Source: Paucibacter sp. KBW04 (GTDB taxonomy: Bacteria; Pseudomonadota; Gammaproteobacteria; Burkholderiales; Burkholderiaceae_C). From it: a DNA stretch of 64,000 bases. Position numbers and translations under genes: made by a program. The notes under the pieces were generated by a model, which saw nothing but the letters and a program-made list of their open reading frames with translations, did not search any database and was not told the origin of the DNA. Positions 31,671 to 40,962 of this stretch are shown here, one piece after another. The stretch lies in assembly GCF_003852425.1 (NCBI RefSeq), contig NZ_QAJN01000007.1, positions 124,001 to 188,000 on the forward strand, in the 5' to 3' direction. How positions within the stretch are numbered: position 1 is the stretch's first letter; each line of letters begins with the position of its first letter.

Positions 31671-32350
31671 GTGTCGGCCCACATGCGCAGCAGGTTGTGA
31701 TAGGTGCCGGTGAGCTGCACCGCGGCTTCGCTCTCACCATGCTCACCGCGCAAACGCATCAAGGCCTGATCCATTTCAAACAGCAGGCGGCGCTGCTCAT
31801 CGCCACGCACCATGCTCTCGATCCAGAAAAAACTGGCCAGCCTGGCGCCGCGCGTGACCGGCTCGACCCGGTGCACGCTGGTGCCGGGGTAGAGCACCGC
31901 ATCGCCCGCGGCCAGCTTGACGCGCTGCTCGCCATAGGTGTCGGCGATCACCAGCTCGCCGCCCTCGTAATCTGCCGGCTCGGCCAGGAACAGGGTGCAA
32001 GACAGGTCGGTGCGCACACGCTGACCGGTGCCAGGCGCATAGCGGATGGCCTGATCCACATGATTGCCGTAGGTATTGCTGGCCCCACCGTAGCGGTTGA
32101 ACATGGGCGGCAAAACCCGCTTGGGCAAGGCCGCCGAGAAGAAGCTGGTGTTGCGCTCCAGCGCACCCAGCACCAGGGCTTGCAGCTGACGCGAAGTTTC
32201 AGACAAGGGTGCGAGCTGCTCGTTGTTCTTGACCTGCAAGGCCTGCGGGCCGGCAGTCAGGCGTCCGTCCTGCCAATCGGCGTCGGCCAGCAGAGCTTGA
32301 GCCTGGGCCAGGGCTTGAGGACTCAGGACTTGGGGAATTCGAATCAACAT
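31667..32350 (-). CDS. piuC: PiuC-like Fe(II)/2-oxoglutarate hydroxylase
   Basis: A 227-residue PKHD-type hydroxylase. The metal ligands are H-x-D in YGNHVDQA and the distal His in [12 protein letters not shown], with the 2-oxoglutarate Arg probably in [11 protein letters not shown]. Family members sit beside catecholate-type TonB receptors (PiuA/Fiu) and are linked to iron-siderophore use, as here where the receptor gene ends at 32434, about 80 bases upstream. The gene overlaps the oxidase gene start by four bases. Length matches E. coli YbiX/PiuC (225-229). Confidence 0.93.
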   Translation of the reverse strand: MLIRIPQVLSPQALAQAQALLADADWQDGRLTAGPQALQVKNNEQLAPLSETSRQLQALVLGALERNTSFFSAALPKRVLPPMFNRYGGASNTYGNHVDQAIRYAPGTGQRVRTDLSCTLFLAEPADYEGGELVIADTYGEQRVKLAAGDAVLYPGTSVHRVEPVTRGARLASFFWIESMVRGDEQRRLLFEMDQALMRLRGEHGESEAAVQLTGTYHNLLRMWADT

Positions 32351-32433
32351 GGGCGGGCTCGCAAGTCTTTCGGCAAAGCGCTCAGGGCCACAGCAGAAGC
32401 TGCGGCCCTGAGTATTTCAAAGCAACAAGATCA

Positions 32434-34701
32434 TCAGAACTTGTGCGCGAAGGTCAGCTGATATGTGCGCGGCTTACCTGGCACATAGTGGCCACGGTAG
32501 AGCACATCGGCATACAGCTCGTCGGTGATATTGGTGGCATTGAACTTCAGCGACAGATTGCCGTTGGTGTACTCCGCCATCAGGTCCGCCGTCACGAAGC
32601 TGGGGGCCACGATGGTGGGCGACAGCTGCGGGCTATCGCTGCTACGGGCATTCAGGCCACCGCCGACGCGCCAAGCCTCGTTCAGCTTGTAGGTGGTCCA
32701 GATCGTGCCGCTATGACGCGGGGTCAAGCCGGGGCGCGAACCCACCGCCTCACCTTGCAGGCTGACACCGTTGACGGCCGAGCCCTTGTCCACCTTGGCA
32801 TCGGGGATGAAGGCATAGGAGCCGTAGACCTCCCATTGCGGTGTGATGCGGCCGGAGATATCAAACTCCAGACCGGCAGCATGGCGGGCACCGGACAGGA
32901 CGTAGTTGGTTGGGTCCACCGTCAGCTCGTCACGATTGCGCTCGTTGTACTTGTCGGTATAGAACAAGGCAAAGCGGGTGCTCATGCGGCCGTCGAAGAA
33001 GTCCAGCTTGGCGCCCAGCTCGGTGTTGCGACTGCCTTCGGGCGGGGTGTTGCTGCCCAGCGGGTCGAAGCGATAGGTGTCACCCGAGGTGTTGAACGAG
33101 GTGCTGTACGACAGGTGGTAGGACTGCGTGGCGCTGGGCTGATACAGCAGGCCGGCACGCTTGCTCCACAGCGAATCGACGCGGGCGCGGGTGGCCTCAA
33201 TCTGGGTCACCTTGTCGGCCGCATTGCGCAACTCGGGCTGCCAGTAAGTGCCATCGAAGCGGTCCCAACGCAGGCCGCCCAAGAGCTTCCAATGCGGGCT
33301 CAGTTGCAGCAAGTCCTGGGCGTAGATGCCCACTGATTTGGCGTCGAAATTGCTCGTCAGACGGGTGACGCGGCGCGACTCATCCACCCAGGCGCCGTCG
33401 TTAGGCGTGCCAATGGTGGTGGTGGGCTTGGGCATCACCGGGCTTTGCGGCGAGATGCCAAAGTTGTTGAACTTCTCACGCGCCAGATCCACGCCGGCCT
33501 GGATGCTGTGGGTGAATCCGAACCATTGGTGCTTGCCGCTGTAGTCGCTCTGCAGATAGGCCGTGTCCATGTTCTGGATCTTGGCGTGCACGCCGCCACC
33601 CGAACGGGCCAGCACGGTCTGATCATTCAAGGTCTCGGCCGTCACCGGCGCGGTGAAGCGGATGGCGCTGGCGCGTTGGTCGCGGTCGATCGTCGCCAGG
33701 CGCAGCGTGGTCTTGATCTCATTGCTGCTGCTGAAGCGGTGGGTGTGGCTTAGCGTGCCTTGGGTGAGGGAGCCGGCGTTGTAGTCGCTGGCGGCGCCGT
33801 AGTAATTGCGCGCATCGATGGGCAACATCACCCGGGTCGGATCGGTCTTGGACTTCGCGATCCAGGGCAGGCCGTAGTTGATGCCGTTGTTGTTGTCGAG
33901 GTAGTAGGCGCTGATCAGCACCTCGTCCACATTGCCGATACCAAAGCGATAGGCTGCGGCCACACCCTTCTTGTCAATCTTGTTGCCGTAGTTCTTGGCG
34001 TCGGTGACCATGGCGTTGACACGCAGTGCGGACTCGTCACCGGTACGGATATTGGCATCGGCGGTCAGGCGCAGATAGTTGCCCGAACCCAGCGTTGCGG
34101 CGACTTCACCTTGCGTCACCAGCAGGGGCTGCTTGCTGACCTGGTTGACGGCGCCGCCGGTGGAGCCGCGACCAAACAGCATCGAGGCCGAACCGCGCAG
34201 CACTTCCATGCGGTCGTAGTTGAAGGTGTCACGCTCGTAGAAAGCGGGGTCACGCATGCCATCGGAGAAGATGTCTCCGGTGGCTTGCAAGGAGAAGCCG
34301 CGCAGACGGATGTCTTCCTCGCCGCCCTCGGCCGCCATGAAGCTGATGCCGGCGGTGTTTTTCAGCGCTTCCTTCATGGTGTCCAGATTGCGGTCATTGA
34401 TCAGCTTCTCGGTCACCACCGTGACCGACTGAGGAATGTCGCGAAGCTCTTGCTTGCCCTTGCCGATGCGGGTGTCCACGGCTTGGTAGTCCTCTTTGCC
34501 GGCGCGTTCGGCGCTGGCGCGGGCGCGCACGATGGGCAGGGCGGTTTCGGCCTTGGCGTCGTTCTTGGTCTCGGCCTTGGTTTCAGCCGCAGCAGGGGCC
34601 GTGCTGGTCTGAGCCAGGGCGGCCGAGGCCAGGCCGAAGCCGGCGGCCAGAGCGCCCAAGGGCAGCAGCGCGGATGCGGGGCGCTTGAGATTGCGGGACA
34701 T
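32434..34701 (-). CDS. TonB-dependent siderophore receptor (Fiu/PiuA-like)
   Basis: A 755-residue outer-membrane receptor for ferric siderophores. A signal peptide (LLPLGALAAGFGLASAALAQ) is followed by an N-terminal stretch VRARASAERAG that may serve as TonB box, a plug domain (SVTVVTEKLINDRN, LRGFSLQATGDIFSDGMRD, EVLRGSASMLFGRGSTGGAVNQVSK) and a 22-strand-type barrel ending in the C-terminal aromatic YQLTFAHKF. It is closest in layout to Fiu-type catecholate receptors. The ATG at 34701 has CAGGAG upstream. The genomic neighbours PiuC, ExbB, ExbD and TonB support this. I did not see a convincing Fur box directly upstream; a long palindrome lies there instead. Confidence 0.93.
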   Translation of the reverse strand: MSRNLKRPASALLPLGALAAGFGLASAALAQTSTAPAAAETKAETKNDAKAETALPIVRARASAERAGKEDYQAVDTRIGKGKQELRDIPQSVTVVTEKLINDRNLDTMKEALKNTAGISFMAAEGGEEDIRLRGFSLQATGDIFSDGMRDPAFYERDTFNYDRMEVLRGSASMLFGRGSTGGAVNQVSKQPLLVTQGEVAATLGSGNYLRLTADANIRTGDESALRVNAMVTDAKNYGNKIDKKGVAAAYRFGIGNVDEVLISAYYLDNNNGINYGLPWIAKSKTDPTRVMLPIDARNYYGAASDYNAGSLTQGTLSHTHRFSSSNEIKTTLRLATIDRDQRASAIRFTAPVTAETLNDQTVLARSGGGVHAKIQNMDTAYLQSDYSGKHQWFGFTHSIQAGVDLAREKFNNFGISPQSPVMPKPTTTIGTPNDGAWVDESRRVTRLTSNFDAKSVGIYAQDLLQLSPHWKLLGGLRWDRFDGTYWQPELRNAADKVTQIEATRARVDSLWSKRAGLLYQPSATQSYHLSYSTSFNTSGDTYRFDPLGSNTPPEGSRNTELGAKLDFFDGRMSTRFALFYTDKYNERNRDELTVDPTNYVLSGARHAAGLEFDISGRITPQWEVYGSYAFIPDAKVDKGSAVNGVSLQGEAVGSRPGLTPRHSGTIWTTYKLNEAWRVGGGLNARSSDSPQLSPTIVAPSFVTADLMAEYTNGNLSLKFNATNITDELYADVLYRGHYVPGKPRTYQLTFAHKF

Positions 34702-34737
34702 GGTGGATAACTCCTGAATTGATGTGAGCTCGGGCAA

Positions 34738-34903
34738 AGGCAACGCTGAATAGGTTCCCGTGATGTGGCGCGCCACGATTCGGGAGGACCAACAAGGCGC
34801 AAACCGCAGCCATAGCCGTAGCTATGGCGAGGATTTGCAACGCTGTTGGACGCCCGAAGCGGGGATGCGCCGCGCACGAGGGACTTGTTCAGCGTTGCCT
34901 AAA
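34738..34903. mobile_element. long imperfect palindrome, MITE-like or REP-like
   Basis: The two arms, about 80 bases each, are inverted copies of one another at roughly three-quarters identity. The outer 13 bases match exactly (AGGCAACGCTGAA at 34738-34750 and its complement near 34889-34901) and the inner ends form GCCATAGC / GCTATGGC around a four-base centre CGTA. There is no ORF. The structure fits a non-autonomous MITE or a compact palindromic repeat inserted between the receptor gene and exbD; no clear target-site duplication was found. Confidence 0.65.
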
Positions 34904-35006
34904 GCTGCGCCGAGGCCGTCTCTTGTGGACGGCGCTTGCTTGTTCAAAGACTTGGCTGGCGGAAGGCTGGCGAGGAAGAAAAATCGGGTATGTGGGCGGT
35001 CGACGA

Positions 35007-35426
<420 letters not shown>

Positions 35427-35446
35427 GATGAATGCTCCGCTCGCTC

Positions 35447-36187
35447 TTAGGCCGTGGCCGGCTTCAGCGGCCGAACATTGGCGGTCTGAGCCACGGCGGC
35501 ACCCGGCGCTTCGCCCAGGGTCAGGAAGCTGTGCAACTCGTAGGCAAAGGCGTCGAGGCGGCCGCTCAGCACGCGGTTGCTGCGGCTGAAGGCGTTGTAA
35601 GCCATCACGGCGGGGATGGCGACGGCCAGGCCCAAGCCGGTCATGATCAAGGCCTCGCCCACCGGGCCGGCCACCTTGTCCAAGGTGCCTGCGCCCGTCA
35701 TGCCGATGGCGACCAGGGCGTGATACACGCCCCACACGGTACCGAACAAGCCCACAAAGGGAGCGGTGGCGCCGATGGTGGCCAGAGTGGTCAGACCGGA
35801 CTCCAGGCGGGTGGTTTCTTCGTCCAACACTTTCTTGATCGTGCGGGTGATGAAGTCATTGGCCGAACCGGCCTCGGCCAAGCGCGCTGCGCCGTGGCGA
35901 GCATGATGGGCCTGGGCATGCAGAGCATGGGCGCTCAAGTGCGAGAAGGGATCGCGCGCGCCATGGGTGCTGATCTCGGCCTGCACCGCGTCCAGCGAAC
36001 GCGCATTCCAGAAGAAGTCCAGGAACTGGGTCGCGCGCTTGCCCTTCACGTACTGCGTTATTCCCTTGGCAGCGATCAAGGCCCAGGAGGCCACCGACAT
36101 CAAGACCAGCACGGCCAGCAAAAACTTGCCAACGAAGTCGGATTGCGCGATGAAGTGGCCGAAGCCAACAGTGCTTGTGGGTTCCAT
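35447..36187 (-). CDS. exbB: biopolymer transport protein ExbB
   Basis: A 246-residue MotA/TolQ/ExbB-type proton channel. It has an N-terminal helix (FLLAVLVLMSVASWALIA), a cytoplasmic loop with LATIGATAPFVGLFGTVWGV, and further helices with EALIMTGLGLAVAIPAVMAYN, all hallmark segments of the family. Middle member of tonB-exbB-exbD, transcribed from the tonB side. Confidence 0.95.
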   Translation of the reverse strand: MEPTSTVGFGHFIAQSDFVGKFLLAVLVLMSVASWALIAAKGITQYVKGKRATQFLDFFWNARSLDAVQAEISTHGARDPFSHLSAHALHAQAHHARHGAARLAEAGSANDFITRTIKKVLDEETTRLESGLTTLATIGATAPFVGLFGTVWGVYHALVAIGMTGAGTLDKVAGPVGEALIMTGLGLAVAIPAVMAYNAFSRSNRVLSGRLDAFAYELHSFLTLGEAPGAAVAQTANVRPLKPATA

Positions 36188-36199
36188 AGTCTCGAAATT

Positions 36200-36207
36200 G
36201 GGGTCAG
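36200..36207. repeat. GGGGTCAG-type intergenic motif, copy 3
   Basis: The core GGGGTCAG followed by AGTGAATTTTT lies between exbB and tonB. It shares eight bases with the two other intergenic copies (13543 and 24581) but diverges after them. Confidence 0.3.
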
Positions 36208-36252
36208 AGTGAATTTTTGATGGGCGGCGAAAGCGAAGCGGCGCGGGCCGCC

Positions 36253-37092
36253 TTAGCGATCAAGCTCGTAAGAAAGCAAGGCGGTGGTTTCCACCAGCAC
36301 CGGCTGGCCGTTCTCGATATGGGGCGCGAAACGGGCGCTGCGTATGTCTTCCAGCGCCTGTTTGTCCAGGCGCTCAAAGCCCGAGCTTTTCTTCACGCTG
36401 GCTTCTTGCAAGCGGCCCTTGGCATCGACCACGATGCGCAGATGCACGAGGCCGCTCTCGCCCAGGCGGCGCGAAAGCAAGGGCACGGTCATGCGAGGCT
36501 CGGCCAGATAGCGCAGAGCGCTGGGCGCGATTTGTTTAACGGCCGGCGCGGCGGGCGCCGCTGGCGCGAGCGATTGCGTAGTGGGCGCGGCCAGGGCAGG
36601 TGCTTTCTCCAGCACTTGAACAGGCGCGGGGCTGGGCTCGCGCGCGGGCTCGGCCTTGATCGCCACAAAGCTCTCGGCCGCGGCCGGGCTTTCGGCCACC
36701 AGCAAGGGTTGGGTCTTGACCGGGCGCGGCTGCGGGGCGGCTGCGGCAGGCGTCGGCGTCTGGGTCGGCTGCGGGCGGGGCTGCGGTGGCGGCGGCACTT
36801 CCTGCGGCTGCACCGGGGCCACCATGCTGACCATCAAGGGCTGGGCTGCCACGGGCGCCGGCACCTGGGTCACCAGATTCAGCAAGGCCCAGATGGCGGC
36901 CGCATGGACCAACAACATCACAAGCCCGGCGCCCCACTGCAGTTCGCGGCTCAGCGCCGGCTGGGGCCGCAATCCTTGCGAATCGACCACGGCTACGGCG
37001 CGCAAGGGCTGCGGCTTGGCAGCCGAGGGCGCTGCCGCGGCGAGGGCGGGCAGTGAATCTGCGCTGGCGATGGAAACAGACAAGGAATTCAC
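36253..37092 (-). CDS. tonB: energy transducer TonB
   Basis: A 279-residue TonB. One N-terminal membrane anchor (about residues 52-75, GLVMLLVHAAAIWALLN) is followed by a long Pro/Ala-rich periplasmic spacer (PPPPQPRPQPTQTP) and a C-terminal TonB domain (about residues 195-279; LVHLRIVVDAKGRLQEASV, GFERLDKQALEDIRSARF). It couples ExbB/ExbD to outer-membrane receptors. A Fur-box-like site lies about 45 bases upstream of the start. A second TonB is fused to DUF454 at 57518. Confidence 0.95.
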   Translation of the reverse strand: MNSLSVSIASADSLPALAAAAPSAAKPQPLRAVAVVDSQGLRPQPALSRELQWGAGLVMLLVHAAAIWALLNLVTQVPAPVAAQPLMVSMVAPVQPQEVPPPPQPRPQPTQTPTPAAAAPQPRPVKTQPLLVAESPAAAESFVAIKAEPAREPSPAPVQVLEKAPALAAPTTQSLAPAAPAAPAVKQIAPSALRYLAEPRMTVPLLSRRLGESGLVHLRIVVDAKGRLQEASVKKSSGFERLDKQALEDIRSARFAPHIENGQPVLVETTALLSYELDR

Positions 37093-37138
37093 AAGAGTTG
37101 CGGCGGGCAGCCGGGTCAGAATTCACAAATCATAACAC

Positions 37139-37159
37139 TAATGAGAACGATTCTTATTT
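37139..37159 (-). promoter_or_regulatory. Fur-box-like operator upstream of tonB
   Basis: TAATGAGAACGATTCTTATTT is close to the Fur consensus, with the inverted core GAGAAC-G-ATTCTT. It lies about 45 bases before the tonB ATG, so iron-replete Fur would block the tonB-exbB-exbD promoter. Confidence 0.7.
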
Positions 37160-37268
37160 GTGCAAATCAGCAACACAAGAGATATCTGCGCACAAAAAGC
37201 TAGGGATCGCAGGGCACGGCGCCGTCTTGGACACAGCCGAGCGCAAGCACGCCCGGCGCCAGGCCATG

Positions 37269-37300
37269 AAAAAAGGCCCAAGCGCATACGCGCTTGGGCC
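37269..37300 (-). terminator. rho-independent terminator after the TerC gene
   Basis: On the minus strand an 11-base perfect stem (GGCCCAAGCGC / GCGCTTGGGCC, loop GTAT; 37275-37300) is followed by six T residues. It lies about 85 bases downstream of the TerC-type gene stop. Confidence 0.85.
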
Positions 37301-37386
37301 TTGATTTGGGAGGCCGGGGCCTGGGGCAGGAGCAGGTTCTTTGCGAACCCACCCCGCCACGGCCGATACGGCCAGTCGCCTGAGGA

Positions 37387-38349
37387 TTACTTCTCTTCGG
37401 CGATCTTGGGAGCAGTCTTCAAGCTCCAGACCATGGTGATGGCCAAGATGCCGACCACCACACCCAGGGACACCATGACCGGGATCTTGTAGATGTCGAT
37501 CAACATCATCTTGGTGCCGATGAAGGCCAGGATCACCGCCAGGCCATAGCTCAGCAGGTGGAACTTGGAAGCCATGGCAGCCAACAGGAAGTACATGGCA
37601 CGCAAACCCAGGATGGCGAAGATATTGGAGGTCAGCACGATGAAGGGGTCATTCGTGATGGCAAAGATCGCCGGGATGGAGTCCACCGCGAAGATCACGT
37701 CCGTCATACCCACCAGGGCAATCACCAGCAGCAAAGGCGTGGCCAGCTTCTTGCCGTTTTCGATGGTGAAGAACTTCTCACCGTCGAAGTTCTTGCTCAC
37801 CGGCATGGTCTTGCGCAGCAACTTCAGAGCCGGGTTGGCTTCCAGATCAGGCTCTTGGCCCGAAGCCCACCACATCTTGATACCGGTCAGCAGCAAGAAG
37901 GCACCGAAGATGTACAGCACCCAGTGGAACTCGGCGATCAGCCAGCCACCCACCAGAATCATGCCGGTACGCAGCACAATGGCACCGATGATGCCGTACA
38001 TCAGCACCCGCTTCTGATAGGCCGCAGGCACGGCGAAGTAGGTGAAGATCATCAGGAAGACAAAGATATTGTCGACCGCCAATGACTTCTCAATCAGATA
38101 GCCGGTCAAGAACTCCAGCGCCTTGGTATTGGCCAGCGCCACATCACCCGTGCTGTCTTTGACCGCCCACCAGAACAAACCGTTGAAGGCCAGGCTCAGA
38201 GCCACCCAGACCAGAGACCAGTTGATGGCCTCCTTGACCGAGACCTCGTGCGCGCCTTGCTTGCGCAAGACGACGAAGTCCACGAACAGGGCCACCACAA
38301 CGGAGCCCGCAAAAAAGAACCATAGCCAAAGAGGCGCAATCGTACTCAT
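37387..38349 (-). CDS. TerC/Alx-family membrane protein, probable manganese exporter
   Basis: A 320-residue protein with eight or nine predicted membrane helices. Family signatures include EKSLAVDNIFVFLMIFTYF, a second acidic helix DVIFAVDSIPAIFAIT and SNIFAILGLRAMYFLL; the paired Asp residues are typical metal-binding positions of TerC proteins. Alx and relatives export Mn(II) and are switched by manganese riboswitches, and a yybP-ykoY-type leader is present just upstream here. The spacing between helices matches Alx (321 residues). A terminator follows. Confidence 0.92.
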   Translation of the reverse strand: MSTIAPLWLWFFFAGSVVVALFVDFVVLRKQGAHEVSVKEAINWSLVWVALSLAFNGLFWWAVKDSTGDVALANTKALEFLTGYLIEKSLAVDNIFVFLMIFTYFAVPAAYQKRVLMYGIIGAIVLRTGMILVGGWLIAEFHWVLYIFGAFLLLTGIKMWWASGQEPDLEANPALKLLRKTMPVSKNFDGEKFFTIENGKKLATPLLLVIALVGMTDVIFAVDSIPAIFAITNDPFIVLTSNIFAILGLRAMYFLLAAMASKFHLLSYGLAVILAFIGTKMMLIDIYKIPVMVSLGVVVGILAITMVWSLKTAPKIAEEK

Positions 38350-38461
38350 CCAGAGTCTCCCGCTAAAAAACCATCACGAACCGGACACGACCCAGCTGGC
38401 TCCAGCCAGAGTCTGACTGAAACCAGGGCCAAGGCCAAGGCAGAAAGGTCTTGCGGGACAG

Positions 38462-38612
38462 GATGCGGGTGTCTTTTGTCAGACCACCAATCACCAGCTG
38501 CAGGGCCCGGGTGTCTTCACAGACGCCGTGTTGACGGACCGTTGCCACGACCGCAGCCTGATTCTGAAGAATTCAGACTTTGAGCCGCGTAGCTACTCCC
38601 CTTTCGGAAGTA
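38462..38612 (-). ncRNA. yybP-ykoY (manganese) riboswitch
   Basis: Read on the minus strand, the leader starts ACTTCCGAAAGGGGAGTAGC (GGGGAGTAGC at 38601-38592 is the family's most conserved block), then CCGTCAACACGG, and closes with GGTGGTCTGACAAAAGACACC (complement of 38469-38488). These match the conserved 5' and 3' parts of the yybP-ykoY motif, as in E. coli alx. It sits about 115 bases before the TerC/Alx start codon, whose ribosome binding site is the GGGAG at 38358. The exact 3' boundary and the on/off mechanism are not determined. Confidence 0.85.
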
Positions 38613-38798
38613 CGCATTCTAGCAAAGATCAGGCAAGACCTGCCCCCGCCACGGGCTTAAGGGCCGTGACGGGGTGCACGGATAGGGCGAATACGCGGGG
38701 CAGTAGGCGCCGGATACAGTACGCTTGAGAGGCATGTCGGCGGCGGTGTTGACCCGCAGACCCCTCCCCGTCAAAAAGAAAACAAGGACCCGTCCGAG

Positions 38799-39158
38799 AT
38801 GATGAAAACATTGATCCGTTGGCTTTTGCTGGCCGGCGCCCTCTTGCTGGTGGCCCATCTCTACCCTGGCGTGGTGGTCAAGAGTTTCACCTCGGCCCTG
38901 ATCGCGGCGGCCGTGCTGGGCTTGCTCAACACCTTGCTGCGGCCGATTCTGGTGCTGCTGACCCTGCCGGTCACGGTGATCAGCTTGGGGCTGTTCCTGT
39001 TTGTGATCAACGCGCTGATGTTCTGGTCGGCCGCCTATCTGCTCAGCGGTTTCGGCGTGGAGAGCTTCACCGCCGCCCTGATTGGCTCGCTGATCTACAG
39101 CCTGTGCGGCATGTTGATCGACACCGTCATGGAGCGCTTGTTCCCGCCCCAGGACTGA
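38799..39158 (+). CDS. small membrane protein, phage holin family 4_2 (DUF360/YvlD-like)
   Basis: A 119-residue inner-membrane protein with four hydrophobic helices and the pattern LLNTLLRPILVLLTLPVTVISLGLF, typical of the Phage_holin_4_2 (YvlD-like) family. It is small and chromosomal; despite the family name it is not evidence of a prophage. AAGGA precedes the first of two adjacent ATG codons. Convergent with the M48 protease gene, whose stop lies 9 bases on. Confidence 0.85.
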   Translation: MMKTLIRWLLLAGALLLVAHLYPGVVVKSFTSALIAAAVLGLLNTLLRPILVLLTLPVTVISLGLFLFVINALMFWSAAYLLSGFGVESFTAALIGSLIYSLCGMLIDTVMERLFPPQD

Positions 39159-39167
39159 GGCGGGGTT

Positions 39168-40844
39168 TCAAGGCAGCTCGGCGCCCGCTGGCACGCCGCG
39201 CGGGTACATCTCGGCTAGCAGCTGGCGGCGCTCGTACAAAAGCGCACGCAGGCGCGAGTCGATGACCGCGGCCTCGATCTGATCAGCCTCACGGCTGCGC
39301 GACTGGCGCAGGCCGGAGCGCAGGCGATCGATCGCACCGTTCAAATCGCCCATGGCCGCCCTCACCTCGCCCTGGGCGCGTACCGCCCGCAAGGGCTGAT
39401 CCAGACGCTCCCAGAGCTGGGCCAGCTGGGCCCAGGCGCCCGCATCCTTGGGGTTGAGGCTGACAAAGGTCTGCAAATCGTCGGCCGCCTGGCGGGCCGT
39501 CTCCAGGCCCCGGCTGTCCACCATGGCCAGCTGGGCGCGCTGCATCAGCATGGCGCGTGAGCGCTCACCCGCCAGCGGCTTGAGCGCGGCAAAGCCGTCC
39601 GCCGCCTGGCCCTTGGCCTGGGCCAGCTCGGCGCGCAAATAGCTCAGCATGCGAGCGGCTTGCGGGTCGGTGCCGATCAATTGCAAGGTTAGCTCCGCAC
39701 TGCGCAAGGCGTTCTCGGCGCGGCCGAAGTCGCGCATCTTGATCGAGGCCAGGGCACCGGCATAACGCGCGCCGAGTTGCTCAAAACCCCTGCCGGGGCC
39801 AGCGGCGCTGGTGTCGCGCACGCCCGCGTCGAGGTTTTGCAGCTGGGCCCAGGTCTCGGCCCGCGGGTCCATCAAGACCTTGGCGCGTGCCGCCATCAAG
39901 GCATGAACGGCCAGGCCCGGCGGCCGCACAAAGGCCTCGGTGCCCAGGCGGGTGCGGGCATCGCCGATGCGTTCGCTGGTCAAGGGGTGGGAGCGCAGAT
40001 AGGGGTAGTTGCCCGCATCCATCAGGTGGTAGGTCTGCTCCATGCGCTCGAACATGCTGAGCATGCCGGCCGGTGCAAAGCCGGCCTGACTCATCACATT
40101 GAAGCCCACGCGGTCCGCCTCGCGCTCCATATCGCGGGAGAAGGCCAGCGAAGCGGCCGCTGCGGCCGCCTGGCTGCCCACGATGGCGGCATTGGCGGCG
40201 TCCACGCTGCCGCTGCGAGCCGCCACGATCAGGCCGGCGATCATGCCGGCCGTGGCCAGCAGGCTGTTGCGCGAGTCGCCGGTGATGCGGCGCGCGATAT
40301 GACGCTGGGTCACATGCGATAACTCATGGCCCAAGACCGAGGCCAACTCATCGGCCGACACCGTCATCGAGATCAGGCCCAGATGCACGCCCACAAAGCC
40401 GCCCGGCAGGGCAAAGGCGTTGACGCTTTTGTCGCGCACCAGAAAGGTTTCCCAGGCGAAGTGATCCTTGGTCTCGTCGCCGATATTGCCCAGGCGGGTG
40501 GCGGCCAGCACCAGGGGCGACCAGATGCTCTGCACATACTCCAGCAGCAGCGGGTCGTCCAGATAGTCCGGGTCGGGGCGGATCTGGCGCATGATCTGCT
40601 CGCCAAAGCGCCGCTCCGCGCCCACATCCAGATCGGCCGAGACCGAGTCGCCCAGAGTCGGCAGATTGACCTGGGCGAAGCTCAGGCTTGGCCCGCCGCT
40701 CAAGATCAGGGCCGCCATCAAGCTGGCCATCAAGCGGCTGCGCAAAGGGTGCGGCGCGGGGCCGGTCTTTTCCTTGTTCTTCAACAAAAAAGAATCTCCA
40801 AAGGGCAGAGAGCAGGGGTCTCGGGAACAGGGCGAGTCTGACAT
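39168..40844 (-). CDS. M48 family metalloprotease with TPR region (BepA-like)
   Basis: About 558 residues. A signal segment (LMASLMAALILSGGPSLSFAQ) directs it to the periplasm; then an M48 peptidase domain with HELSHVTQRH (zinc ligands) and the downstream Glu ligand in SRDMEREADRVG, followed by a helical TPR-like C-terminus. This matches BepA, which assembles or degrades outer-membrane proteins such as LptD. The start is uncertain: the ATG at 40844 gives a long n-region, and a TTG near 40793 with GGAG before it would give a more normal signal peptide. Opposite-strand to moaC upstream. Confidence 0.88.
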   Translation of the reverse strand: MSDSPCSRDPCSLPFGDSFLLKNKEKTGPAPHPLRSRLMASLMAALILSGGPSLSFAQVNLPTLGDSVSADLDVGAERRFGEQIMRQIRPDPDYLDDPLLLEYVQSIWSPLVLAATRLGNIGDETKDHFAWETFLVRDKSVNAFALPGGFVGVHLGLISMTVSADELASVLGHELSHVTQRHIARRITGDSRNSLLATAGMIAGLIVAARSGSVDAANAAIVGSQAAAAAASLAFSRDMEREADRVGFNVMSQAGFAPAGMLSMFERMEQTYHLMDAGNYPYLRSHPLTSERIGDARTRLGTEAFVRPPGLAVHALMAARAKVLMDPRAETWAQLQNLDAGVRDTSAAGPGRGFEQLGARYAGALASIKMRDFGRAENALRSAELTLQLIGTDPQAARMLSYLRAELAQAKGQAADGFAALKPLAGERSRAMLMQRAQLAMVDSRGLETARQAADDLQTFVSLNPKDAGAWAQLAQLWERLDQPLRAVRAQGEVRAAMGDLNGAIDRLRSGLRQSRSREADQIEAAVIDSRLRALLYERRQLLAEMYPRGVPAGAELP

Positions 40845-40962
40845 AGATGGGCGCCTGCATCTGCATTCACCCTTTACGCTTTCACTATGATGAGGCCCAA
40901 GGCACTCCCCATCGTTTCGCCTTTGTTGCCCAATTGTTGCCAATCGAACCCTCAGCCCCGGC

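Noticed and set aside
38799-39158. Prophage holin
   Set aside because: The family name mentions holin, but the gene is a lone YvlD-like chromosomal membrane protein with no phage genes nearby.
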